Shown: positions 28,756 to 42,087 of the stretch, piece after piece
How positions within the stretch are numbered: the first letter of the stretch is position 1
How the letters are laid out: each line of letters begins with the position of its first letter
NCBI GenBank assembly: GCA_035041965.1
Contig: JAPYMA010001310.1
Span: 1 to 64,000, forward strand
DNA from: Anisakis pegreffii
Taxonomy: Eukaryota > Nematoda > Chromadorea > Rhabditida > Anisakidae
Direction: 5' to 3'
DNA: 64,000 nt
Program-made: the position numbers and the translations under genes
Notes under the pieces: generated by a model
The model's input: the letters and a program-made list of their open reading frames with translations, nothing else
Database searches by the model: none
Told to the model about the DNA's origin: nothing

Positions 28756-29666
28756 TCATAACAACGGTTTTCTAATTTCACTATCTCCTACCTCATTAAT
28801 ATTATTCTTTACATAATCGATACTATCACCACCAGCTTTATCCACATCTCCACTCACCACCCTCTTCGATCTGAACGTCACATAAGTGTATAAAATACTG
28901 CCCATCACACTCATATTAATACCAACGAAATTCGTCCATTCGAAGCGATAATCCCCTGATGAAAACATCCCGGCGTATGTCACGAACAGATTCTGAAATA
29001 TTTTTATATTATTATCAGTTAATAATATCTATTATATTATTATAATATCAGCACGCTCTCGCGTGCACGCACGTGGGCGGGTCCTATCCCCAACCCCACA
29101 TAGCACATTCGCCAAAACCGCGTCACCACTGCTGTCGCAACGGTTCAGCCCCGCCCACAGTCGCGCACTATAGCCGGCCACACTTAACAGCCCTCTATCA
29201 ACATGATCAATCCTATTCCAAGCCTAACCAATTAAAAACATTAATTCACAACAAATAAATATACTAACGAAATAACCTTTATCGGCCCAACGCACGTCGT
29301 CGTCAACGCACTATTATAATGCGTACACAACACTATCGAATAATTTAAAATAAACCCACACAAACACGATAATAAAAAGCAAATCACCAGTGGTATCGTC
29401 ACACTGTTCGTTTCAATATATTCCGACACCTGTAACATTTATAATAAATACCAATAATGAATAACAATAATAAATAACAATAAATGATAACAATAAAAAT
29501 AATGATAACAATAAAAAATGATAACAAAAATAAGAACAAAACCTTTTCAAACTCCCCAGTGCATGCCGCCAATAATATTGCTGGTATAATCATAAACAAC
29601 GCATTGTAATATAATAAACCATATTTCCCTAATTCCTAAAATTCCACCTCATTACACCATATACAC

Positions 29667-29705
<39 letters not shown>

Positions 29706-31231
29706 CAAAAATAAACAATAACTCAATAAATATCCTCACTTTCGCTTCAAGTTTCTGTTTCATGTACACACCATTCGCAGCTGTACAGATATCGTTCACT
29801 AGTATTAAAAAATATCCATATGCATCGAATGACAAATCATAACTATAATAATTAATACAATACAACCCAAAACTCAGTATAATCTATATGACACAACCCC
29901 ATGCCCAACCCATAATAACTCAAAATACAATATAACCCAAACCCAACAATAACCAAACCACACAACTCCCCTCACCAGCACCACAAACCACACCCTATAT
30001 ACCAAACCGAATACACAATATGTAACACAAATCGCAGTACATAACCCAACCAAAGAACAACCAAGCCACACAACTCTCAACCAAACCAACCCGACCGCTC
30101 ATCAGCACCACAAACGACAAAACTGAACTAGATTCCATCTGCACACCTTATATACTTCACTGTCACTGTACACGTCACTGTTTTTTTGTTTTTTTGTACA
30201 CAACATTATTTGACCGCCCTCTCTCTCTTCTCTACATTAACTTATATATCAAAAAAAAACAAAATTCTAGCGCCAAACGCATTCTTCATATCATATCAAT
30301 GATAAAATGATCGCATTTAAGCGCGCCAAATCGGAATTTTGCTGGTCAAAATCAATCGATATTACAAATGAACAACAAATAAACCCACATCGCTGCGATA
30401 ACCGACCCCAATATCATCAAACCAACCGAGATTCGAACTACATTCGGTGCTTTCACCCTTAAAAACACTGCAATTATCCATCGCAATAATATTTGCTACT
30501 ATAAAAAATACTGCAATAATGAAAAACATACTAAATACTAACCCCAATATAAAATACTCCAAAAGCATCGTCATTAGAATCGAAAATCGCCTCAACACTG
30601 TGAACATCGGCAAACTGCAATACTCTGACATTCATAATATTAACAAAAATAATAAATAATAATAAACAATAATAATAAATAATAAAAACAAATAAAAAAT
30701 ATTCCAAAACAAATAAAAATAATGCTCACTTTAATTTCTGTGTCCCTCCAAGACCCGATATCAAATTCAACACATAAATCAACGGCAACGGAAAAATCTG
30801 CAATTAAATTCGCTCACAATAATAATAAACAATATCAATAAACAATAAAAAATACTAATGAATAATAACAATAAATAAAAATGAACAATAAAAACAAACC
30901 TTTCTAGCAATCGACCTATCAAATATCGGCAACTTAATCAACCCCAAACTCGATGCACCAAATAAAATCACTATTGTGGCCAGCATCTGCCCGATTCCAG
31001 CGCACAAAAATGATGGGAATCTTTAATATTCATCACAATTATTATATATACAACAAAAATACATAATAATAACAACAAATAATAATAAAGAACAATAAAT
31101 AATACAAATTCCAATGCCCACCCGATATTCGTCAGCAATATTTTATTGACGAAAACAATCAAAATCGAGCTAATGCCGAAGGCACACGCTGAGCCAACAC
31201 GCAATGACACTGACGTGGCCTTATTCTCCAT
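28756..31231 (-). CDS. SLC35D: SLC35D-type UDP-sugar transporter, 9 exons
   Basis: Golgi/ER membrane antiporter that brings UDP-sugars (in this family UDP-glucuronate, UDP-GlcNAc or UDP-GalNAc) into the lumen for glycan synthesis; fly Frc and worm SQV-7 are family members. Exons: 31231-31122, 31020-30900, 30797-30730, 30614-30543, 30457-30389, 29842-29740, 29635-29543, 29429-29277, 28992-28756; all phases agree, 341 aa, typical length. Diagnostic stretches: VSSI-like [116 protein letters not shown]. About ten hydrophobic helices are expected and seen. The acceptor for exon 4 is the inner AG (30615), since the outer one breaks the frame. Exact substrate cannot be told from sequence. Confidence 0.94.
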
Positions 31232-32347
31232 TTATTTATTATCTATATTAATAATATACAATAATAATCATAATAAATAATAATAAATAATACTTTAAAT
31301 TATTTCTCTTTACTACTTTATACAATATTTATCGCATTTAATAAAATATAATTCTTATATACCCAAATTTTTTGAATGATTATGCGAAATACGAGCAAAA
31401 TAACTATTATATACCTAAAATAAATAGTAACAATAATAATAAATAAATAAAACAACAAAAATAAAAAATATTTTCGCTCACTAAACCCAAAAATATAAAA
31501 ATGCGATTTTTCGACCAGTCGTCCCTGGGCATTTCCTCGGGAGCAACCGGTCAGAAAATCGCCCAATCCTGTTGAACGATTTTTCGACCAGTTGACCCCG
31601 GAGAAATACCCGGAGACAACTGGTCGAAATATTGCACTCTTTCTATCCCCACCACTCTTTACACCTATTTTCAGTTGTTAATCAAAAATAAGTTTGAAAT
31701 TTTCAATTTTACACGTTTCAATAAGATATTTTCTTAGCGACAATTCGATTCGCATGATTAATATCAAAGAATAAGTCACAAATACATCGAAAAATGTTCA
31801 TTTATACATTTTATATTTCAGAATGAGATTAAAAATAGTAATGTAAGTATTCAACGTCACAAATTAATAGGTCATTAATAATGACAATAATCATAATATC
31901 AATATCAATATTAAAAGTACACTCCACTGTCAGATATCGCTATATGACTATCTGATTTCACATTTCAAATACTAAAAAACCCAAACTATCAAACATATAA
32001 TGCAATGTATTATACGCTAAATTCTTATGCAGTTTTTCATGCATATTCAAAACGATAATAATAATAAGAATAATAAACAAATAAAAATAATATTGCCAAA
32101 ATATAAATCCAAACAAATTGCGTTCACTAAATGTGGAACGTTGAGCAAAATAACGCAACTGGTAAACATAAACATAAATATCGTGCGAATCAATAAAAAT
32201 AATACGAAACAAGACCACATCCGCTCACAATTATGACTAAATACCTCTGCAAAAATTGACATTTAAAAATAATTACAATTACTACAATACTAATATTCCA
32301 ATAATAATAATCATACCAACAACACATACACACAACAATTAAAATCA
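31232..32347. other. Intergenic region with two adjacent hairpins
   Basis: It lies between the SLC35D start and the DENND5 stop, both on the minus strand, so it combines an SLC35D promoter with DENND5 3' sequence. No coding exon is supported. Apart from AT-rich sequence it contains the paired hairpins at 31503-31629, listed separately. Confidence 0.6.
31503..31629. repeat. Two adjacent related hairpins upstream of SLC35D
   Basis: The second hairpin is perfect over 13 bases: TTTCGACCAGTTG (31582-31594) against CAACTGGTCGAAA (31617-31629), with a 22-base loop containing CCCCGG and CCCGG. The first (31503-31562) has related but imperfect arms, GCGATTTTTCGACCAGTCG against the complement of CAACCGGTCAGAAAATCGC. 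Both share the TTTCGACCAGT core, so one probably arose from the other. Confidence 0.75.
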
Positions 32348-35300
32348 CTACTCAATGCCATACGTCAACGATTTCTCGAGGTCGAAATGAAATTCGTTAA
32401 GTGAATTCAGCAATCTCGACAGGTACGTCAAATAATGCGGTGTCCTCAAAAACGATGGCTCATCATAGAGCTGCGTGGTCACCGGGGTCCATGCCATCAA
32501 CGGAATCAAACCCGACAAAACGTGATCCCTGAACATCATTTATAATAACAACCTAACAATAAACAATAGTAAATATACCACAATAATAACAAATAACAAT
32601 AAAAATAAACAATAACAGTACCACCCACCTCAATGTCACCAATATAAACAACTGGAATTTCCCGTCCTTTCCTAAATTTGTATTCGCTGAAATTCTCCTG
32701 ACCAGTCTGCACGCCTGCGATATCAATGACCTCTGCTCTCTGGTCAATTTTTTCGCGTCCTCCATTCTAATCAGTTCGTAGAACCACACGCACACCTTCT
32801 CTAAAACTCCACTGTTACTGCACTATATCTTCCAATAAATAATAATAAACAACAATAGATGATAAACACAACAACAATGAAACTAACCAATATAATCCCA
32901 CGGGTACTGCTGCTTAAAATTGAATCGACCCGACCAAATTGAGTCCACCTGACGTCCGTACAAGAACACGTTCACCATTACGCTTACAAAACCTCAAACA
33001 CAAAATTAATATATGATAACAACAATAATGATAATAAAAACAACACAAATTACAATCAAAAATCTACTTACCCTTATCGGCCGCGCACAACAACTGCGTC
33101 AGTTCACTCTTACTCGAGCTGGATATCATCGGCGCTGTAGTTTGATCTCTGATCTTCGTATCCGAACTGTAGAAATACTTCACGATTCCGTTCACCGCCT
33201 CACCCAGCTGCTGTTGAATTTCCGTCAGTCGGCTTCCTGAAAAACCAAAATACACATCAAACTACAAACTACATTAATATTCATTATTATTATATATTAT
33301 TTATTATATCTATTGTTACTATGCCAAAAGCAACTAAAATATCAGCCAAAACCGACTCGATTTCGTCTTAAGCGCCTCCGACCGCGTCGCACTCGGCGAC
33401 CGCGCGCGTGGTGGTGTCCTCGATCTACTATGCGCTTTTGAACCGCCTCTCTCCACAAATCCGCCCTCCATCAATACCTCCGCATCTGGGTCAACCTTAA
33501 ATTAAACATTTTCACCTGAAATCATCCTAAATCCCCAAAAAATCAAAAAAATTCCCAAATCCAACCTGTGGCAATATCTCTGCCACCAATAACCTTTCCA
33601 GTGAGCCATCGTCCACCCCCCTCCCGAACCACCGTCCACACATGAAACGATACGTCTGACCAGTTACCTCATTCCTCACCATTACCTTAATTCAAATCAT
33701 GACGACAATAATAATAAAAAATAACAATAACAGAAACCCACATGATCCAAAAACCACTTCGGTGGCATGCCATTGCTCAATGACGCCAGCGAGTGCCCAA
33801 TTCTCAGTGTCGATAAAATACCCAGATTTTTGTGCTGCAACACAACCGAATTCAATGTACAACGGCACATTAACAACAACAACAAATAATCACAATAAAT
33901 AATAAACCCACATCAAACTTAAAATCCATCACCCCAGGTTTCACATCTATCAACGTCGTCGAGCACAACGACCCTGCGATCAGAACCCATATCGGCGAGC
34001 TCAGTACCGATCTCGTATTGCCACTCACCAACAACACACGATACTGCATCTCTGGATCAATAATACCATAATAAATACCACAATAACAATAAATAATAAC
34101 ATTGAAAATAAACAAAACCAACTCGTTTTCGTAAAAGTATTTGTGAAACACCGGAACTGCGCTGCATTCAACGACAGGATATGATAAAGAAACTGTTCCT
34201 TCTCGTCGTCACATCGAACGAATGCATACCGCTTATAAATTTGTCTGCAACATTACAATAACGATAACAACAACAATAACAATAAACACAATAAAATAAT
34301 AACAATAAAAGTAATGACAAATAAACAACAAAACCACTCACTGTAATAGCGCTGTATTACTCAAAATCGTCTTCAAATGCTTATGTAGCAACTTCCGTTC
34401 GAGAGCCAACCGCACGAACGCGCGTGCGTATCCTATGTCTGTTTTGATATCTGTCATTCGCAGCACATTTCTGCAACAACAATAAATAATAACAACAATA
34501 ACAAATAATAATAAAACAACCACAGTAATAACCACCCACCTCAGATCGTACGCTATATGCATCGGAAGGGCTGGAAGTCCCTGCTTCGGATCGGGACTAT
34601 GCGCCCTCGATCCACTCCTCTTGCGCGGGGACCCACCGCCAGTCTCCGGTGTGGAGTCACTAGAATTCGCTCCACTTCCTGAGCTCCAATGCGGAGCAAA
34701 ATCTAAAACTTCACTGTAAATAATAAATAACAACAATAAACACAATGACAAAACTTCACAACCCAAACCATCAGCGTACAAAACACTCTAAAAAGCCGTA
34801 CGATTATCCATACGTGTTAATTAAGCAAAGCTACCATTACTCATATCGGGGGCGCATATACCGATTATATTACATGCAATGATAATTATTATTACTTTTA
34901 AACCGTTGCTATACGCAACACACCGAAAAAGACATTCACTCTATTACTACACTTATTTTTGTTATTATTAATAATATTATTATTAAAACATAATTAAACA
35001 TGAACATGCAAGCCATCATTAATACTACAACGCATGCATACACGTTCACTCTGATTCAGGCGTGTTATAACAATAACAAATAACAATAATAAATAATAAC
35101 AATAATAAACAATAACATTACTAATAAAAACAATAACGACATACAATCGAGACAATACAAATAATATCCCAAACACTAGTTGGCACACTGCCCGTTTGGC
35201 GAATCGCGCGCACCCCCACAATGCTGCCCGCGCACGCCAGATTACGCGGGCAGAGCGGCGTCCCGGGACGCGTGCGACTGTTTCAAACGGAAAACGTAGC

Positions 35301-38300
35301 CGAATAAGGGCAAAACAACGTACCAGGATATTATTTTTGTTATTATTACAAATGGAACATACAAATGGAATTATTATTACTAAAACAAATACTATTATCG
35401 TTAATATAGAAGACACACGATTATTAGTGATAATAACAATAATAAATAATAACATTGATAATAATAAATAAACTCACCACTCAGTGAATTCGCCTTATGC
35501 AAAATAATCGGTCTCCTACGACCCCTCTCGTCACCTTTCGTCATAAAGTTGGCATTTTTCAGAAATGACGGCGCCTTGATGTTCCTTATTGAACTCGACC
35601 TTCTTAATATTGCAAACGATGACGTCACCGACGCCAAACTTGTAGTTTGACCTCTGCTCGCCGCCGATTCGCCAGTTTCGTTGCCCGCCTCGATCAAACT
35701 ACAATTCTGCACGACCGGCTGCTCCTTCGAATCCGTGCTGCTGTAACCTGCCCGATTCTGCCGCTCGTACCCTGCCTCATCTGCTCTTTGATCTTGATCG
35801 TTGTAGTACGTAGACTGATTCCTAGGCGCTGCCCGCTGTTGCAGTCCTATTCCTGAAGCTCCCGAAGCGCCCGCCAACTTATCGCAGATGAAATTCGCCG
35901 CCCGCAGAATCTGCACCGACCACGCAGGCGGCTCCGCGGGTGCCCACGAGCCCTCCACCCCTAGTTCTGGCACCGAACCTAGCGCCACCACCATCGACGA
36001 ATTCCAACCCTGGTCTTGACCTTGACTAGCTCCGGCTCGAGGAGCTGAGGGTCTCGAAGCGCCCGGCCCCGCCCCAACTTTACTCACAGTATCTTCGTTA
36101 TTATGTACATTATTATCACCACCCGGTCTCGTGCCCAAATTGCTGCCACCCGCCTTATTACCACCCATATTTCCATCGTTATGTATATTATTATCATCAT
36201 TATTTTTACAATTTTTGCCTTGATTATTCGCGTAATTACTAAACTCCTCCTGTATCATTTCAGCCAACTCCGCCAGCACGTTCTTCTTTCCGCTCTTATT
36301 TCCATTCAAATCTACCAGCTCGTGCCCCTCCCACTCCTCTGCGTTTCTATCCCTCCCTGTGGCTAAACCTCCGCCCCCGAAACTCTCTCGTCTGCCGCCT
36401 GCCCCAATCGGACGTTGTATCTCGTTGCAGCTGCTGTTGTAATATTGGTAATCGTCAGCATATTGGACGGCTAAAAGTGTTAATTAAATCTGGTCAATTG
36501 ATAAAAAATCAACGGATTATGATATAAGATACAAATTACAAAAATTCACACATCAAACACCCAGCAGATGCAATATAATAGCATAATACAATTCACGACA
36601 ACCCCACTACATCAGTATAACAATAAATATCCTAACAATGATACTTTTAATAATATTAGTCACAATAACAATAATAAAAATAATCACAAACGAATATCAA
36701 TCCTTTTGTTTACTACTCTAAACCCCTAAACTATCACATTACTACATACAACAACTAAACTAAACCTGAAATCAAAAATAATTCAAAAAAACCAGACCTG
36801 AAATTAAAAATAATTCCATAAAATAAAGCCGGGGTACCACAATTATCAGTCTCCATCTCATAACAACCACACAATCACAAATAAGCACACACAAGCTCTA
36901 CCATACGCAATATAACATAATATATAATAATAAAAACAACAACAATACAACACAAAACTCGAATCAAATAAATCATTCTAACGTTCAAATCTTCGTCGTA
37001 AGACCAGCCACGCTAGCGCTTAATAGTTAATAATAAAAGATACAGCCCAATATCACTTGTTATCACTTCATATAATACCAAATCAAATAATAATAACACA
37101 ATATCAACGCAACTAAAAGCAACCCCACCTGGTGTCAGCATCGAATTCCTCACGAATGCCGTCCTCGCCACCGCGCCCGACTTCTCCAGCTCCTGATGGT
37201 GCAGCACATGCGCCCACAGTGAAGACTTCCCCTACAATTCAATACATAAATAAAAATAACAACTAAAACCACCCAAACCTGTTTCTTAATCAATCCATGT
37301 GCCCAAATCCTCTCCAGCAAATCGCAAAACGATGCCACCAACGTATTCTCTTCGAGACCGTTCACCGACGCCTCTGCATGACCCAACTGCAGAGCCTCTT
37401 TTCCCATCTTCTCCACTAACATTCTCTTTGTTTTACCTTTAACAACAATAACAATAACACAAAAAGTGTCTGTCTCTCTCCACTCACCTTTCGTCTCCTT
37501 CAACAACTGCTCCACAAATTTGAAATTCTGATGTGCGATCTGCTTCGGTGTGTCTGCGATATACGTCGTACTCGACGCTCTACCGCCACCCGCAGAGACT
37601 GTCGACCCTTGCGGATCATTCGCTTGCACATTCTGAAACATAACTCCCTCTTCCTTTATTATATACAATAATAACAACAATAAATAACAATAATAATAAT
37701 AAAATAAAAATACCACACCTCCTGATGTTTCGGTCTCAGTCGTCTATGTCTCTGTTTCCACGGTGACGGTAGAGGGCTACTATAGGCCAGATTTCCCTCC
37801 AGGATGTGGCTGTTCACCTCCGGGAACACGCCCTCATAACACTTACGCACCGCACCCGGCAACGCGTGCGGTTGTGGCACAATGTAATCCAACGATTCCT
37901 CACGTTTCGCGATCGCCTCTTCTTAAACCACACAACCATAATAATAATAATTAATAATAATAATAATAATAGTAATGAATAATAATAACAAATAATAATA
38001 AATAACAATGACAAATGATGAATAAACAGCAAAATTAATATTTTAGCCATCAACTTCTCTCCTTCAATCAATATTTTTATTAGTATGAAGTTCTCGACTT
38101 GATGATCGAAGTTGTCGAATCGATTCGACAACTTCGATTGCCGGCCTCATTTTGAAGACAAACTAAACAAAAACAAACCAACCAGCCACGTTAAAAGGCA
38201 ACGCCTTCTCGTATGTCGGCGTTCTCACCATCTGCAAGCCATACCTCTCCTTCAACGCCTCTAATCTGCTATCGAATATCGACCAGATTCTCATCCAAAT

Positions 38301-41300
38301 TCTCCCATTGCGATACTATTTTCGCATCAATGAACGACGTGAACATCTGAAAACGCTCATTACCTTACCACTTGGTTATCACCATTACCACTATCGCCCA
38401 AAATAATCACTCCAATCAAGTTTCCATCCAAAAACTTCAACCTGAAACCCCCAGCACAGCTTATCCACACAACAAACCGCACTAAATTTCCATCTACTGG
38501 CCCTCTAAAATTCCATCTAATGCATGAACAAGTCCCCTTCCCGTAAAACAATCTCGGACCTGTGTCTCCAGGAAGGCAGCCATGAAGGGTTGATTGCTAT
38601 CTGGCTGGTCGGAGAGGAAGGCAGCCTTGTCGAAATTGGTCACCGAGTCGTAGAAGAGTTGTTTACTGGCCAGGTGCGACGACACGATCACGAAATGCTC
38701 GTACGAGTACAACAACCAACACAATCGATTCAAAAAAACCTCGCGGATCGCTTGGTTCAACTTCATCTCCTTTAATTCATATTGTTATTATGCTCGACAC
38801 TACCATATCAACTTACTAGTATCATCAAGTTGTCGACTTCATCAGTGAAGTTGTCGAATCGATTCGACAACTTCGATCACCCGCCTCATTTATCTTTATC
38901 ATCAATATCATCAACATACAAGGGCCGACTTCACTAACGATCGATACACACCGTTATTATTACTGTTATGATATGTCGTCGAATCGACTCGATCACTACC
39001 TCGATTTCTCACTTTCTTGATATGTTCTTATCACTACTATTATCGGGCAATCGACACTAAAGTGCTCTAAAATAGTTCCGGATCTCTGTGGTACCCAATC
39101 AAAATTCTGACATGAAATCAAAAAATAATTCAAAAAAAATACACGAACAAACCTTAAAATATCGTCTGCAAATCGGCGAATTCGTATACGAGTCGTTCGA
39201 CTGCAACTCCTTCTCAATGTTCTCCATCTTCACATCCACTCCCGCACGTCTCACGATCGCTGCCACTCTCAAATGCGCATATTATTGCTGTCATGATCGA
39301 AGTTGTCGAATCGATTCGACAACTTCGATCATCACCCCTATATCTCACTTCCTTGATATTATAATCAGGCAATCGGCACTGTATTTTCAAGACGTCATCG
39401 AATCAATTTTTTAAAAAATGGATCCGTCAACCTAAATTTAACTTTTTGACAATAAAAATAATCTGAAATTCAAAAAATTCCCCACCTCGCCAACACTTCA
39501 CTTTGTTTCAGCACATCATCCAACGGTAACGGTTGTAGATCCGCTTTCGACGGTATTCCTCCACTGTAAGCTCCGTCCATTCCGCCACCATACGCCCCAT
39601 TGCCTCCAAAATAAGGTGATGACGTCATCGTCCCAGTGATGACGTCATCATCGAACGATCTCGAGATGCGTTTCGATTGCCAGTCGTCTTTGGTGGATCT
39701 GGTCGATTTTTGGCGAGTGTACGGGCTGGTCCCATAGGTCCGGGGGCAATTCTGCGGTGATGACGTGCTGCCGCCGACAGCATTGTCTGCCTTAGTCTTA
39801 TTATTGTCCACGTCGAATCTGCAATTAAATAACAATGAATAATGGCAAATAATAACCCATAACAATAATAATAATAATAACAAACCCGACCTAATCAACA
39901 CGTTTGCCACCTCCCTTGCGAATTCATTGCGATCTGGCAATGGCGGCACATCCTCAGGCATGTCCAGCTCACCCCTATCGATGTCCAACACACAAACGTT
40001 TGACTAAAATTCACACAAAAACAATGAAAATTCCCAAAAATTACCCAAAACTTGAAAAAACCACCTGAAAATCAGGGAAATTACCTGAAAAATCTGCTCG
40101 GGAATGCACTCCTCGTAGCACAATCCCATTATGTAAGGCACCGGTGCTTCCATGAACTTCAACTGGGAATAGGGCAGAATTGGTACGTAGGTCAGTTGCC
40201 ATCTGAACGGGAATGCCAGCGCACACAGACTCTCCGCGACTAGCATTAGACGAGATAGAGCTGAAATTCTCTATAATTTTTACACAAAATCACAAAAATA
40301 ACATTAATTCTTCATTGTTTTTACAATAATTATTCACTATTTTTACAAAATATCACAACAATAACAATTATTCTCCATTATTTTCACAATAATTAACACT
40401 AATAAACAACGAAAACAAACAATAATAACAACAAACATAATCAAATAATATAATCAAAATCTAAAAATCACAAAAATGTCAAAAAATCCAAAAAGCTCAC
40501 ATTTCGAGCACAACAAAATTTGGTGTTCCAGCAAGAAACACGTGAACAATTTCAAGAATTTATCCACTGTCAGCAAATCGAACAACGATCGCAGTGAATA
40601 GTCGAAAAACGGCAATTCCCCGGGTGCCGGTCGTTGCAGCACAATGTCCACCCCGCACATACCCACCTTCAGGGTGCTTCCCGGCGCGGGTAGCGGAACC
40701 TGAAATGGGTAAAATCATTTAAATCACAATCTCAATACCCAACGCGGTGTCAAATATCAAAAATCTCTAAAAAATTTCCAAAATTCTCCAAAGATTTCCC
40801 AAGATTTCTACAAAAACCTCCAAAAACCCTCTAAAAGCTACCTGTAAACTCCCCGGGAACTTCCCAAACCTTCCCAAAAATTCATCTCCACGTTCACTAC
40901 AAACTTATTCCCGAATCTAACCCATCAAATACAAACCAAACCACTACAGAACCAAAAAAATACCCACCTCATTGATCACCCAATATATATACGACTCCAG
41001 TGGCAGTTCTGGAGGCTGATTTGGCGATGTGAATATCGAATGAAGTGTCGTTATAATCAATTCACCACACGATACTATTGCTATTCGACTCAAAATACAC
41101 AGACATTTCGACACATATAACTGCGATCCACCACATGCGTCGTAGTATGAAATCCTCTTCGCACGATCCTTCAAATTTATACAATAATAATAAATAGCAA
41201 ATAATAACAATAAAAATAACCTTTCTTGAACCCCTCGGCAATGTATGCGTGCCACCCGAGATCGTTCCAGGAGGTAGGTGCGTCCTGTCTGACGCCCGTT

Positions 41301-42087
41301 TGTCGGCCCTTTTCTCAGTCAACGCCCGAATATGTTCCGTTTGCAGTTCGCTGATTCGTTCACACAAACTCATATCACAAACCTTCTAAAATACACCACA
41401 ATAAACCTATTCATATCAAAATTCTAAAAAAATATCCGCCTCACCTCGTAATAAATCAACGCGCACCCATTCAATCTCGACCCGTCCTCTCGTATATTCG
41501 CGAATGTATGTACTGATGGCTGCGGCACGTCATTTTGCGTGTAAAACTTCAGTCCTTTCGGCATACACAACTCAAATTTTCACAACATTCACAAAACAAA
41601 CCAATAAATAAATCGAATCCGAAAAAATTTTTTCTCAAAAATCCCACTTTCCCCATGAAAACACCAACATTTTCATTCCAAAAAACAAGAAAAACCAAAA
41701 AATGCCCAACTTACCGATACAATTTCCGATGGGAATGCCATTCCTGCCCGTTTCTCCGGGAAATGCATCAGAATCGATGCCGTATAACACCTCTCCAACG
41801 GTGGCGTTATCAAATGATCCTTCCCCATCCCAGCTCCACTACCCGAACTCGTACCTGACGCTGCACCACATTCACTCCCATTATTGTCCACCTAACAATA
41901 ACAAAAATAAACAATAATAACAATAAATTAACACCAAAAAACAATAAAAGTAAACAACAAACTAAACAATAAAAACAACAACAAAAACTCCGCAAACTTG
42001 CAATCCGACCGCGCTGTCATAACCCACCACAACGAAATAATCCACCAGAGTCAATTCGTTCGTTGTCTGATTCGGCTCGACACTCAT
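32348..42087 (-). CDS. DENND5: DENND5-type Rab guanine-nucleotide exchange factor, 28 exons
   Basis: DENND5 (Rab6-interacting protein 1) proteins activate Rab39 and bind Rab6 in Golgi/endosome traffic. Order seen: split DENN domain, RUN1, PLAT, RUN2, about 1735 aa; the human protein is about 1290 aa. Exons: 42087-41998, 41891-41715, 41570-41445, 41382-41221 (or from 41385), 41168-40968, 40699-40501, 40260-40085, 40003-39891, 39818-39486, 39267-39153, 38769-38560, 38346-38183, 37921-37719, 37632-37488, 37436-37279, 37231-37129, 36470-35478, 34708-34540, 34470-34342, 34244-34123, 34051-33912, 33834-33742, 33685-33566, 33495-33357, 33236-33072, 32992-32888, 32806-32629, 32528-32348. Landmarks: [109 protein letters not shown]. 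Exon 38346-38183 needs a one-base frame change. Exon 36470-35478 inserts about 330 disordered residues. Confidence 0.93.
38073..38155. repeat. Intronic palindromic element, copy 1
   Basis: A 34-base perfect palindrome at 38105-38138 is built on GAAGTTGTCGAATC and its complement. With flanks (AAGTTCTCGACTTGATGAT before, GCCGGCCTCATTTT after) it matches copy 2 at 38813-38890 over about 80 bases. It lies in a DENND5 intron. Confidence 0.85.
38813..38890. repeat. Intronic palindromic element, copy 2
   Basis: The core GAAGTTGTCGAATCGATTCG continues to a 28-base palindrome at 38847-38874, preceded by CAAGTTGTCGACTTCATCAG and followed by CCGCCTCATTTA, so the similarity to copy 1 reaches beyond the palindrome. 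It lies in the next DENND5 intron upstream. Confidence 0.85.
39293..39332. repeat. Intronic palindromic element, copy 3 (40-base perfect palindrome)
   Basis: ATGATCGAAGTTGTCGAATC followed immediately by its exact reverse complement, with no loop. It shares the core with copies 1 and 2 but lacks their flanks. A degenerate relative, TCGTCGAATCGACTCGA, sits near 38973. All are in DENND5 introns within 1.3 kb. Confidence 0.88.

Noticed and set aside
35196..35471. 91-codon plus frame
   Set aside because: Lies in a DENND5 intron with triplet-run sequence; no domain.
39090..39112. Extra DENND5 exon starting [10 protein letters not shown]
   Set aside because: An acceptor is present, but the neighbouring exons join directly in phase and match the family without it; it ends in a stop with no good donor.
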